From positions 1,116,001 through 1,180,000 of the forward strand of contig NZ_AP014635.1 of the NCBI RefSeq assembly GCF_001547935.1: a stretch of 64,000 nucleotides of DNA. Reading direction: 5' to 3'. The position numbers and the translations under genes are program-made. A model generated the notes under the pieces. That model made no database searches and was not told the origin of the DNA. It worked only from the letters and a program-made list of their open reading frames with translations. This DNA comes from Vibrio tritonius (GTDB taxonomy: Bacteria; Pseudomonadota; Gammaproteobacteria; Enterobacterales; Vibrionaceae). Positions within the stretch are counted from its first letter, which is position 1. Each line of letters begins with the position of its first letter. Shown one piece after another: positions 8,350-17,365 of the stretch.

Positions 8350-9909
8350 CTACTGACGTGTTAATGTGAACATTTGGTTTTCTGAGCCGGCAGTACACTT
8401 GTACTGAACGATGTTGGCGCCATCCGCTGTTGAGCCGTCTACAACGTTTAGGCACAGCTCGCTATTGCGGTTGATGATACGCCATTTATCTTTACCAGCG
8501 GATTGAAAACGGAACTGTTGGTTAGTTGCATCGCGATAGTCGTATAGCATGATGTTGGTACCACTGGTGCGGTAACCGTTATACACATCGAAGGCTTTAT
8601 CTGATGCCACAACCGGTGAGATACGGTGCCAAATGCCATCAACATTTGAAATGACGAATTTTTGGCAATCGTTATCCAGCCAGCTCCATTGCTGAACATT
8701 CGCACCGTTTTCTGAATCGCAATTAGCGATATCAATCGCTTTTGAGCTGTGCAGCGGTGTAATGCGGTAAGTACCATTTACGGTGCCGTTAGTGGTACCT
8801 GAATCATCTGAGCTATCACCACCAGAGCTGCTGCCGCAGCTGCCATCAGATACAGCAAGTCCGGTATTGGCACCAGCACTGGCTTTAATGATGTTCGGAA
8901 CACAACTTGCGTCATCTAAAGAGTAGCTATAAGGAATACTGATTGATGTGGTAGAGGTTGGATTCGGCCCTGCTGGGTAGTTTTTATTCTCTTCATCGGT
9001 CCAAGTTACATTATCCCAAATATTGCCACTCACATCCCAATAACCCATATCATTGGTGTAGAAAGTGCCCAATGGATTTTGCGAATCTTTTACGTAGTTA
9101 TTTTCTACTTTGATTTTACCGCCAATTCTAGGGTTCATACCTGATTTATTGAGGTTTTCATAGTAGTTGTTATAGGAGTGTGCTGTTGCGTGACGTAACA
9201 GTGGAGTACGGGAGTCGATGTTTTGATAATAGTTGTGGTGGTAGGTTACCGGACCATTTTCAGAGTCGCTATCACTGGAACCGACCAGACCGCCGCGTCC
9301 AGAATTGCGCAAAATACTGTAGGAAAGAGTGATGTATTTAGAGTTGTTCTTAATATCAAATAGGGCGTCGTAACCATCGCTTTCACCGCCGCTGGCTTCT
9401 AATGTTACGTGGTCGACCCAAACGTTACGTACGTCTTTCTCAATCCCAATCGCATCACCACCGTTTGACGTTGGCGATCCTGATTTCTTCACGTTTTTCA
9501 CGTGAACATTCTGAATAATGATGTTGGATGAATCTCGAATGTGAATACCCAACTGATCAAAGGTTGCACCGCTACCGACACCCACAATAGTAACGTTACT
9601 GATCTGTTTTAACTCAATTTTATCCGCTGCGGTATTGCAGCTATCACCGCTAACTTTCGTTGTGTTGCCGTGGTTTATGGTTCCTTCAACTTGAATGATG
9701 ATAGGGGTATCGCTGCTTGCGCGTTCACATAGTGCTTTGTGAATGGCTGTACCTGTAGTCGCTTTTACAACAGAACCACCCGCACCGCCAGTAGTTCCGC
9801 CATTTTGTGTGGCGTAACCTGAAGCAGCAAAAGCTGAAGCGGAACTAACAGCGAGGGCAAGAACTGAGCATTTTAGGGCTGTGGTTAATGGAGCACGTCG
9901 TTTTTTCAT
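8350..9909 (-). CDS. Secreted pectate lyase (PL1) with C-terminal ricin-type lectin domain
   Basis: A 519-residue extracellular enzyme cleaving polygalacturonate by beta-elimination. A signal peptide ends near SASAFAA. Residues about 30-330 are a PL1 parallel beta-helix: IHIRDSSNIIIQNVHVKNV, WVDHVTLEASGG, YDALFDIKNNSKYITLSYS (Ca-binding Asp region), GLVGSSDSDSENG and RHATAHSYNNYYEN with the catalytic-region Arg. A Ser/Gly/Asp linker near residues 355-375 leads to a RICIN beta-trefoil (about 378-519) with three QxW-like repeats: NVQQWSWLDN, TNQQFRFQ and ENQMFTLT. Export is probably by type II secretion. AGGAAG precedes ATG 9909. The enzyme points to growth on plant or algal pectin. Confidence 0.93.
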   Translation of the reverse strand: MKKRRAPLTTALKCSVLALAVSSASAFAASGYATQNGGTTGGAGGSVVKATTGTAIHKALCERASSDTPIIIQVEGTINHGNTTKVSGDSCNTAADKIELKQISNVTIVGVGSGATFDQLGIHIRDSSNIIIQNVHVKNVKKSGSPTSNGGDAIGIEKDVRNVWVDHVTLEASGGESDGYDALFDIKNNSKYITLSYSILRNSGRGGLVGSSDSDSENGPVTYHHNYYQNIDSRTPLLRHATAHSYNNYYENLNKSGMNPRIGGKIKVENNYVKDSQNPLGTFYTNDMGYWDVSGNIWDNVTWTDEENKNYPAGPNPTSTTSISIPYSYSLDDASCVPNIIKASAGANTGLAVSDGSCGSSSGGDSSDDSGTTNGTVNGTYRITPLHSSKAIDIANCDSENGANVQQWSWLDNDCQKFVISNVDGIWHRISPVVASDKAFDVYNGYRTSGTNIMLYDYRDATNQQFRFQSAGKDKWRIINRNSELCLNVVDGSTADGANIVQYKCTAGSENQMFTLTRQ

Positions 9910-10527
9910 GGTGGCTTCCTATTAAAATATAATACGTCGTAGTTGTGGAGGTAAGGGTTATTTAGGAGAAGTATTTCTCTTTACGTTGCATCTTTTTTGG
10001 TAAAATATAACGTAATAAATAAACCTCGGTTTCATTTTTAAATTTGACATTTATTGACGATGTTAAATAGGTGTTCCTTGTCTCTTTACGCTAACGATCA
10101 CATAAATTAGTGTAATTGCTCAATATCAATAATTCTCATTTTAATAACTGATATATCAAAACAGTTTGTTGATATTAAATCATTATTAACTATTAATTAT
10201 TTTCTGATAATTAAGACAAATAAAATATCAACGACGATGAATAGCACTCATTTGTCTGAAAAACAGACAGGCGTTAGATTCGGTGGGGTTGGTTTCTTTA
10301 CGTATTTTGACATTAATAAGAATGATATTCTGTATATTTTTTATTCTGTTTTTTTACCTTTGTCTCAATTTTTTAGCGCGCGAATTTTGTGCGCAGATGT
10401 ACCTCAAGTATACAGTATCTTATGCTGAAGATACCTCAGTTTGGGTAGGCTCACTCCCTTGCTAAACCATGATGTAACGCTACTTTTATAGATACGTAGG
10501 GAATTATTGCAGTCAGAGGATTTGTGA
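9910..10527. other. Long AT-rich intergenic region between divergent genes
   Basis: About 600 very AT-rich bases between the pectate lyase and the sensor kinase genes, which diverge from here. It must contain both promoters. A short open frame starting near 10237 has low-complexity, Phe-rich composition and no ribosome-binding site, so it is not called. No known RNA or riboswitch fold is recognised. Confidence 0.45.
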
Positions 10528-12555
10528 TTGGTTAAGTGGCATTTTCAAACCATCAGTCCAGACAATTTTGTCCCGATTGACTGGCATTATAATCAACCGT
10601 TACTCATTTTATCGGTGGTGCTTGCTTTTGTTGCTGCTTTTGGGTGTTTAACGATATTAGAAGGGGCTAAGTTTTCCATTTCTGGCCATCTAGTTAAGCG
10701 CTGGCAGTTTATGGCCAGTGTTCTTTTTGGCGCAGGAGCGTGGTCGACCTTTTATACCGGGGTACTATCACTGGATTTGCCCTTTGCGTTGAAAGTGAAC
10801 CCGTGGGAATCCTTACTCTCGATGCTGGCTATTATAACGGGAGCTTGGCTGGCCTTTTCTTTGTTGCAAAGAGAAAACTTTACCAGAGGAAAGATGGCAC
10901 TTAGTGCTATTTGTTTTACCGCTGGAATGCTTTTTATGGTCATCATCGGTACGAAAGCCATCGATATTCCTGGGTATTTGGTCTATGAGCCTAGTTTTAT
11001 GGCGATCGGAATTACACTTTCACTCTTTCTCAGCTGTTTAGCGTTGTTTTTTATTAAGCTGCATTTGAGAAAAAATGATAAATCTGTCATTCACCAGCTT
11101 GGGATAGCCTTGGTTCTTGGGTTAGCCATGTTCATCCTGCACGCCTCTGTTACTTACTCCTCCACGCTATTTGCAGAATTACACAGAGTAGAAATGTCGC
11201 GCTCAAATGTTCATTCGGGTGTGCTCGCGATGCAGGGGATTGTATTCTGTCTGTTTATTCTGGTGAGTTTGTTTAGCTCTACGGCACTAAACCAACTACG
11301 TGAGGCGAAAGAGGATGTGCGTCAGTCAAAAACACGTGAGCAGGACATCGTCGACAGTTTAACGGACGGTTTAGTGATTGTGGATAGCCAAGCTCGGGTA
11401 CTCAGTATGAATCCTGTGGGGTTAAACTTATTTGATTATACACAAGATGAACTGGAGAAATTGAGTGTTTCTAAGTTGTTACCCTCGGTCGATTTTCTAA
11501 CTATTCTTGACGTACAGCAAGCTGGGCTAAGCGATTTAAGCCATATTCGAGCTCAAGCAACACGTAAAGACGGGTCAGCTTTTCCCTGTGATTTTACGCT
11601 GTCGCGGATGTCTGGCGTTCATAACGAGCGTGCTCTCTATACGCTTCTCGTGCGTGATATATCGCAAATATTGATGTTGGAGCAGGAAGCGCGTCAAGCA
11701 AACCGGATGGAATCAATAGGCCAATTGGCTTCTGGCATTGCTCATGAAATTAATACTCCGGCGCAATATTTAACCAACAATCTCACTTTTCTGCGGGATG
11801 GTTATGAGCGTTTGATGGAGATGTGTCGTCAGCTCAAACCAAAAGAAGGGGATGAGGTAGAGGACAGTCGCCTTTATCAAGCGAGAGCGACTGCTCTGTT
11901 TGCTGATCCCGAGTTAGAATTTGTTCGAGATGAAATCCCTCTAGCGATTGATCAATCCCTCGAAGGAATTGAGCAAATTAGCCACATTGTGAAAGCGATG
12001 AAATCTTTTACTAACGTTAGCGAGCACAAACGCCAATATATAGATTTAAATGAAGCAATTCAGGTGACAGTGACCATTGCAGCCAATCAATGGGGGAAAA
12101 TTGCCCATTTTGAAGGACGGTATGATGATCATATGGGGCCAATTCCATGTATACGAGATCCATTTAACCAAGTGATGCTAAGTCTGTTAGTCAATGCAGT
12201 GCAGGCCATAGAGGAGAAAAAACAGCATGAGCGAGACCACGTGGGACAAATCTGTGTGGCGACGTTTGCTGAGCATGACCACGCGGTTATACGTATTACT
12301 GATAATGGGGTTGGTATTGATGAGAGCATTATCGAACGGATTTTTGATCCTTTCTTTACCACGAAAGATGTGGGAAAAGGGTCTGGGCAAGGTTTGAGTC
12401 ATGCTTATAGTGTCATTGTTGACCAGCACAATGGTGAATTGTCAGTTGAGTCCTCTTTGGGTGAAGGAGCGACTTTTGTGATTAAATTACCCAATAAAAT
12501 AGAAAATGACAGCCGGATAATGGAAGAGGCAGATGAGAATCTTATTAGTGGATGA
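10528..12555 (+). CDS. Membrane sensor histidine kinase, MHYT-like sensor with PAS domain
   Basis: A 675-residue protein starting at TTG 10528, with AGAGGA at 10515-10520. Residues about 24-255 hold seven membrane segments arranged like an MHYT sensor, but the metal-binding Met-His-Tyr motifs are degenerate: AWSTFYTGVL near 71-80 and MLFMVIIGT in the second unit; only the third unit keeps a His (ILHASVTY). A PAS domain follows (DGLVIVDSQARVLSMNP), then the dimerisation helix with GIAHEINTPAQY (phospho-acceptor His406) and a HATPase domain with N box NQVMLSLLVNAVQA, ITDNGVGID, FDPFFTTKDVGKGSGQGL. It overlaps the REC-HDOD gene by 23 bp, so the two form a two-component pair. The signal is unknown. 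Confidence 0.88.
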   Translation: MVKWHFQTISPDNFVPIDWHYNQPLLILSVVLAFVAAFGCLTILEGAKFSISGHLVKRWQFMASVLFGAGAWSTFYTGVLSLDLPFALKVNPWESLLSMLAIITGAWLAFSLLQRENFTRGKMALSAICFTAGMLFMVIIGTKAIDIPGYLVYEPSFMAIGITLSLFLSCLALFFIKLHLRKNDKSVIHQLGIALVLGLAMFILHASVTYSSTLFAELHRVEMSRSNVHSGVLAMQGIVFCLFILVSLFSSTALNQLREAKEDVRQSKTREQDIVDSLTDGLVIVDSQARVLSMNPVGLNLFDYTQDELEKLSVSKLLPSVDFLTILDVQQAGLSDLSHIRAQATRKDGSAFPCDFTLSRMSGVHNERALYTLLVRDISQILMLEQEARQANRMESIGQLASGIAHEINTPAQYLTNNLTFLRDGYERLMEMCRQLKPKEGDEVEDSRLYQARATALFADPELEFVRDEIPLAIDQSLEGIEQISHIVKAMKSFTNVSEHKRQYIDLNEAIQVTVTIAANQWGKIAHFEGRYDDHMGPIPCIRDPFNQVMLSLLVNAVQAIEEKKQHERDHVGQICVATFAEHDHAVIRITDNGVGIDESIIERIFDPFFTTKDVGKGSGQGLSHAYSVIVDQHNGELSVESSLGEGATFVIKLPNKIENDSRIMEEADENLISG

Positions 12556-13642
12556 TGACCAACTGGTACTTAATGGGCTGCGTAGAGCGCTGTTTAGCAG
12601 TGATAACCAAGTCATTATTGCTACCGGCGGGCAACAGGCCTTGGATATTCTTTCACATGAAGAGTGTGATTTGATCATATCTGACATGATGATGCCCAAC
12701 ATGAATGGGTCGGAATTATTGGAAATTGTGAGCAAAAAATACCCGTGGATTATCCGTGCCTCTCTTTCTGGACATGCTGACCCTATGATTACGGTAAAAG
12801 GGGGATTTTATGCTCATCAAGCCTTTATGAAACCTTGTGATACCGCTGTGCTCAAAGCTGAAATTGGACGTATTAGCGATATGCTTAACCAGTTTCCCGA
12901 CCGCTTGATTCAAAATGCAATCGGCACGATTACCTCTTTGCCTGTCGCTCCAAAAGTGTATTTTAGAATCAAAGAGATGATCCAGAGTAATACTGCCTCT
13001 TTATCTGATATTGCTAGTATTATTGAGCAAGACCCTGCCATCAGCGCTAAGATGATTCAAATGGCCAATAATGCAATTTTTCGCGGTAAAAGTGCTGTGA
13101 AAAGTGTTGATGCAGCGGTATCGCGTTTGGGATTACAAATATTGGTTAATGTAGTCGCCATGCTCGAGCTTTATGTGTGTCAGCAAGATAAGCCAAGTAA
13201 TGCGTTAGATAGTTTATGGAAACAGAGCCTGGACGTTGCTTTAGTGATGGGGAAGTTGGCTCCTGAGAAACAGCGTTTGGAGGCCATGTCAATCGGCATT
13301 TTGCATCAAATTGGCGAGTTCGTCCGCACAATGATTTTGCCGGATTTAATGAAAGCCTATTTGCGTGATAAAGAGCAGGATGGTGACAAAAAGTATCTAG
13401 AAAAACACCTATTTCACACTAAATCTGAGCAGTTAGGTGCTTATTTGCTGCATTTGTGGGGTTTCCCTCTACAAGTTATTGAAAGTATTCTTAACCAAAA
13501 TGACTACGATAAAATCATGCTGCAGCCTTATTCGTTAATGACGATGCTATTTGTGGCGAAAAAAGTTGTCAGTAGTGAAGAGATCCCACAAGAAATGGTA
13601 GAACAGTTTAATCTTGGGCCACAGTTGGCAGCGATTGCCTAA
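12533..13642 (+). CDS. Response regulator with HDOD output domain
   Basis: A 369-residue cytoplasmic protein. The receiver domain (about 1-120) has the acidic DDD at residues 7-9, phospho-acceptor Asp51 in LIISDMMMPNMNG, SLSGHADP and FMKPCD. The HDOD domain starts near residue 135: LPVAPKVYFRIKEMIQS, IIEQDPAISAKMIQMANNA and VDAAVSRLGLQ. HDOD proteins lack the metal-binding HD pair of phosphodiesterases and usually act as protein-interaction signalling modules. The ATG lies inside the 3' end of the kinase gene (23-bp overlap), which implies translational coupling and a cognate pair. The downstream target is unknown. Confidence 0.92.
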   Translation: MRILLVDDDQLVLNGLRRALFSSDNQVIIATGGQQALDILSHEECDLIISDMMMPNMNGSELLEIVSKKYPWIIRASLSGHADPMITVKGGFYAHQAFMKPCDTAVLKAEIGRISDMLNQFPDRLIQNAIGTITSLPVAPKVYFRIKEMIQSNTASLSDIASIIEQDPAISAKMIQMANNAIFRGKSAVKSVDAAVSRLGLQILVNVVAMLELYVCQQDKPSNALDSLWKQSLDVALVMGKLAPEKQRLEAMSIGILHQIGEFVRTMILPDLMKAYLRDKEQDGDKKYLEKHLFHTKSEQLGAYLLHLWGFPLQVIESILNQNDYDKIMLQPYSLMTMLFVAKKVVSSEEIPQEMVEQFNLGPQLAAIA

Positions 13643-13766
13643 TTGATTTTGCGCGTGAAGCTTGCCTGTGCTCGTTGATGAAGTACTGAATTCTGCATCT
13701 AAAGGTTATTTGGGTATAATGACTCCGCGCTAATGGTCGGCGCTGCATTATCTAGCCAAGGAAAAG

Positions 13767-14717
13767 ATGAAATCACAACACTCTGTCCGCGAGCAATTTC
13801 CTTTGCCTCAGGATTTAAATGTTCTCATTACGGTGGTACGCCAAGAGAGTTTTGTTTTGGCCGCCGAAGAGTTGGGGGTCTCGCCAGCTTATATCAGTAA
13901 ACGAATTCAGATACTTGAAAAGACGGTTAATACTCGTTTGTTACATCGTACAACCCGTCGCGTGGTTTTAACCGAAGATGGTTTGCGGGTGTTTAATCAA
14001 GCGATTCGCATTTTGGACAGCATGGACGAAATGCTTGACGATCTATCGCAAGCAAAATATGAACCGCGAGGTCAACTCTCGATCTGCACCAGTTTTGGTT
14101 TTGGTCGTGCCAAAGTGGCGCCGATCGTTTCTCAATTAGCTACATCTTACCCTCAATTGGATATTCGCCTCGATGTAAGCGATAAAAACATCGATTTGGT
14201 GAAATCGGGTTACGATTTGGAAATCCGGGTCGGAGGGGTTTTACCGGAACATCACATCTGCAAATTGCTGGCAAAAAACCGTCGAGTGTTGTGTGCTAGC
14301 CCTACTTACTTAGCCAAGCATGGTACGCCTCATACACTCGAGGAACTGAAAAAACACTCTTGTTTGGTGCTCAAAGAGAAGATCAGTACGACGGGTATTT
14401 GGAATTTGGCGAATGTGAAGGGAGAGGAGGTTGCACTTAGGATCAACAGTGCTCTTTCGTCTAATGATGGCGGCATTGTGAAACAGTGGGCGATTCACGA
14501 TCAAGGTATTATTTTACGTTCATTTTGGGATATTGAGGACGATCTCAAGCAAGGTCGCCTTATCCAATTGTTACCAGACTATTTTCAAACAGCAGATATC
14601 TGGGCCATCTATCCAACGCGTATGACGGAGTCGGCAAAACTTCGTGTTTGTATTGAGTTCCTGCAAAAGAGTTTTCAAGAACTTAGCTATGATGAGCGCG
14701 CTTTTTTTAGAGATTAA
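13767..14717 (+). CDS. LysR-family transcriptional regulator (DmlR-like)
   Basis: A 316-residue LysR regulator. The winged helix-turn-helix is at about 16-75 (VVRQESFVLAAEELGVSPAYISKRIQILE, LLHRTTRRVVLTEDG). The effector domain has the LTTR features PRGQLSICTSFGFGRAKVAP, RVGGVLPEHHICKLL and LCASPTYLAKHGTPHTLEEL, as in the DmlR/YhjC-like group. AAGGAAAAG precedes ATG 13767. No dmlA-like gene is adjacent; the next gene, on the same strand, is a degenerate LeuC-like protein that could be its target. That link is inference only. Confidence 0.93.
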   Translation: MKSQHSVREQFPLPQDLNVLITVVRQESFVLAAEELGVSPAYISKRIQILEKTVNTRLLHRTTRRVVLTEDGLRVFNQAIRILDSMDEMLDDLSQAKYEPRGQLSICTSFGFGRAKVAPIVSQLATSYPQLDIRLDVSDKNIDLVKSGYDLEIRVGGVLPEHHICKLLAKNRRVLCASPTYLAKHGTPHTLEELKKHSCLVLKEKISTTGIWNLANVKGEEVALRINSALSSNDGGIVKQWAIHDQGIILRSFWDIEDDLKQGRLIQLLPDYFQTADIWAIYPTRMTESAKLRVCIEFLQKSFQELSYDERAFFRD

Positions 14718-14830
14718 TCCTGTTATTAAATACGTATTGTTGTTTTTAATTTGTTAAATTAAGTTGTTAAACACACTTCGTGTATATTGGTAACACGGAA
14801 CGGATTTTGTTTCAGCTACATAGTTATCTA

Positions 14831-14864
14831 ATATGAAGCCAGTTCTCCTTGTTGGGCTTCATAT
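14831..14864 (+). promoter_or_regulatory. Leader hairpin before the LeuC-like gene
   Basis: ATATGAAGCC (14831-14840) is perfectly repeated in inverse orientation as GGCTTCATAT (14855-14864), with a 14-nt loop. It lies 26 bp before the ATG at 14890 and has no U tract. It could be an operator, an mRNA leader structure or an attenuator remnant. Confidence 0.45.
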
Positions 14865-14889
14865 CGGGACGTATAGCCGGAGCATTTGA

Positions 14890-15765
14890 ATGGCATTATC
14901 AAACGGTCAGTCAGTAACGGTGCAGCAATGCACTCGACCATATCACCAGATCTTACCTTGGCTAAAACTAGCGAAGGACACGAACCGTCCTCGTAGCGAT
15001 TCGGTTGTACGTTGTTGCTTCAGAGGAGAGCTGCCCTACGGTACGTCGTGGCAGGATCTGGTGATGGTCACCATCTCTCGTATTTCCGCGAAGGCACTAC
15101 ATCATTCTGTATTAGCCTTTGAAGGGGACACTCTGCAGTCGTTCTCAACGGATACGCAATTAGCTATGTGCCGAATGGCGGTTGAAAATGGTGCGTTGGG
15201 AGCGATGTGTCACAGTGGAGACGTTGCGTTTCATTGCAAAGCTGACCTTCGTCGTCCGAGTCATATTTCCATCTCACAATACGGCGCAAGCCAATGGCGT
15301 AAACGGTATGCCGCTCAATGGATCCATGCCCAGGAGTTGCCATTAGATGCTCGTACTGTCATGCCAGTGATTTGTTCCCCAGTAAGCCAACGACTGCTTC
15401 ACCCTGTTCATAGTGTCAATTATGCCATTATTGGAACGGCAATGTTTGCGCCGTTAGAGGAGTTACGTAAACTGGTCACACTTTGTGAAGGTCGAAGCAT
15501 TGCACATGGTGTTGCGGGTATTATTGTTTTTCAGTCCCGTTTGCTCATGGAACAAGCTCAAAATGAAGGATTGATAAAACGGTTTGAACTCGCTGGATTT
15601 CAATGGTGTATGCGTGATGAGTTACCGCTCTACTTTTATCAAGATTTGGCGTTTGGCTTTTGTGCGGCAAGTTTTGATATGGCAAGTGATGCGCTCTACA
15701 CTGAGCAGACTTTCCTAATGAGTTCCACTCAAGTGATGCTTACAGCACTTAACGGAGATTTGTAA
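14890..15765 (+). CDS. Degenerate LeuC/aconitase-like protein lacking Fe-S ligands
   Basis: A 291-residue protein whose full length aligns by eye with the C-terminal two thirds of isopropylmalate dehydratase large subunit. GELPYGTSWQDLV (47-58), ALHHSVLAFEGDTLQSFS, LAMCRMAVENGALGAM (91-106) and ELRKLVTLCEGRSIAHGV with ELAGFQW match LeuC segments in order. The cluster-binding IGSCTNSR is replaced by IGTAMFAP (181-188) and the second motif PGCSMCLAMN by CMRDELPLYF (240-249), so no [4Fe-4S] aconitase chemistry is possible. GGAG precedes the ATG at good spacing and the frame is intact. It may be a regulatory or structural paralogue. Function unknown. Confidence 0.72.
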   Translation: MALSNGQSVTVQQCTRPYHQILPWLKLAKDTNRPRSDSVVRCCFRGELPYGTSWQDLVMVTISRISAKALHHSVLAFEGDTLQSFSTDTQLAMCRMAVENGALGAMCHSGDVAFHCKADLRRPSHISISQYGASQWRKRYAAQWIHAQELPLDARTVMPVICSPVSQRLLHPVHSVNYAIIGTAMFAPLEELRKLVTLCEGRSIAHGVAGIIVFQSRLLMEQAQNEGLIKRFELAGFQWCMRDELPLYFYQDLAFGFCAASFDMASDALYTEQTFLMSSTQVMLTALNGDL

Positions 15766-15783
15766 GCGTCTATCTCTATTGGA

Positions 15784-16386
15784 TTATTTATAGGCCAGCC
15801 ATACTCGCGCCCACAATCCAAGGGGGGACAAAATTCCAGACGATGCAAAGCGAATTTTATTTTTATAGACAATTAAGATACTTGGTGGCGAGGTAACTCG
15901 CCATTTATGGCTAATCTCATTGTTTTTATCGTTCACAATCCAATAGTGGAAAGGATGCTCGTCAAGGTAGCGACGCATCTCCTCATCATTGCCTGACATC
16001 ATCGCAATACCGATAGTTGGGTAACTGTGGCTTAACCACTCAACCGATGGCGTTAGTAGCTTGCAGCTGTTACACCACGAGCCCCAAAAATAGAGAATCA
16101 CCGGCTTTTGTTGGCTCAGCGCCGCGATATCTATGGTGGTTCCTTCCATATTTTTCATCACAATCGCATCGTTGTAATCGACTGGAATGGTTTTGTCATG
16201 CCATGTATCACAAAGCATAGTGATCAACATGATGCAGCACACGACGAGAAACCACTTACAGATTTTTTTCAAGAAGGAGTGGTGCTGAAGAAGTAGTCCT
16301 TTGATGATAAATATAATGAGTAGCAGGCAGATAGCGATGGCAGAAACCAACAGGCTGTTATGGTGAATGGTACTCAAAAAGGACAT
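15784..16386 (-). CDS. Membrane-anchored thioredoxin-fold protein (ScsD/TlpA-like)
   Basis: About 200 residues. Two hydrophobic segments at the N-terminus (SLLVSAIAICLLLIIFIIKG and KWFLVVCCIMLITMLC) are followed by a periplasmic thioredoxin fold with the active site WGSWCNSCKLLTPSVEWL. The cis-Pro region is VTSPPSILIV. The order matches ScsD-like protein disulfide oxidoreductases that reduce periplasmic substrates. The frame opens at TTG 16437, but ATG at 16386 (MSFLSTIHHN) fits better, although no strong ribosome-binding site is seen. It converges with the LeuC-like gene. No DsbD-like partner is nearby. Confidence 0.82.
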   Translation of the reverse strand: MSFLSTIHHNSLLVSAIAICLLLIIFIIKGLLLQHHSFLKKICKWFLVVCCIMLITMLCDTWHDKTIPVDYNDAIVMKNMEGTTIDIAALSQQKPVILYFWGSWCNSCKLLTPSVEWLSHSYPTIGIAMMSGNDEEMRRYLDEHPFHYWIVNDKNNEISHKWRVTSPPSILIVYKNKIRFASSGILSPLGLWARVWLAYK

Positions 16387-16586
16387 GGGGTTCTCTACTT
16401 CTTTTGGGGGCTGCATTGTACAAACTTGTGCGGCCAATGATCAATTCATTTGTCAGGCCATCTTTTTCGAGCTGAGTTAGATTGAAACATGTGAAAAAAA
16501 TATGCGGTACGCTGACTGCACTATGACATGCATTGTTTTAGTGGCAGCTAGGCTAACCTTTTAAGTATAAAAAGAGGTCGTAACGC

Positions 16587-17339
16587 ATGAAAGTAACGGT
16601 TTTGACATCCGCTCTCGGATTGTTACTTGTCGCTAGCCAAACCATAGCAGCAGAGACAAAAGATAAGGATGAATCAAAAAATGACCTAACAGGAAGTGCA
16701 AAGCTTGGTTTTATCTATTCCAAAACCACCTCTTCAAGTACGTCGCTCAATTCCGGAATAGGTCTCAAATACAATACCAAGCCCTATACTCACGAATTTA
16801 AAGGCAACACCTATTACACCAACGCCAAAGACGACGATGATGGTGTGAACAAATACTCATTAAACTACAAGTTTTCTTATGCCTTAGAGGGGAGTTATCA
16901 AGCCTATATTGATAACGAGTATAAACATGACCAGTATGAAACATATCGGCATGTTTATGACGTGACTGTCGGTATTGAGAAGGCGTTAATCGACACTAAA
17001 ACCAGTGAGTTGAACATTGGTGGCGGTCCGGGTTATCGATACACCAAGCGTCAAGGTAGTGACGAAGACCACCCAAACAAAGTTGAAGAAGATGTAATTG
17101 TCAACGCGTTTATTAATGGTAAAACGACGCTATCGGAAAGCCTTTCTGTTGGAGGTAGCGCTGATGTTGATTATGGTGAATCGAATACAACCTATACTTT
17201 AGGCGGTAACTTAACTAATAAGTTGATTGATAACGTCGCACTCGTGTTAGATAGCCAATATATATACAACACTGAGGTGGCTGCGAGTAAGTCTCATGAT
17301 GAAATCTATAGTACTGTGAGTATTACTTACGATTTTTAA
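16587..17339 (+). CDS. DUF481 family outer-membrane beta-barrel protein
   Basis: A 250-residue protein with a signal peptide ending near QTIAAE. The mature part is all short alternating strands ending in a terminal aromatic (SITYDF), typical of an outer-membrane beta-barrel. GSAKLGFIYSKTTSSSTSLNSG and the later NIGGGPGYRY are characteristic of DUF481 (YdiY-like salt-induced) proteins. AGAGGT lies before ATG 16587. Role unknown; members are associated with salt or surface stress. Confidence 0.85.
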   Translation: MKVTVLTSALGLLLVASQTIAAETKDKDESKNDLTGSAKLGFIYSKTTSSSTSLNSGIGLKYNTKPYTHEFKGNTYYTNAKDDDDGVNKYSLNYKFSYALEGSYQAYIDNEYKHDQYETYRHVYDVTVGIEKALIDTKTSELNIGGGPGYRYTKRQGSDEDHPNKVEEDVIVNAFINGKTTLSESLSVGGSADVDYGESNTTYTLGGNLTNKLIDNVALVLDSQYIYNTEVAASKSHDEIYSTVSITYDF

Positions 17340-17365
17340 CTTTCTGCCAACATCGGCACTCGTTT

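Noticed and set aside
10237..10428. Open frame of about 63 codons in the pectate lyase/kinase intergenic region
   Set aside because: Phe-rich low-complexity translation, no ribosome-binding site and very AT-rich DNA; a second overlapping frame is equally open.
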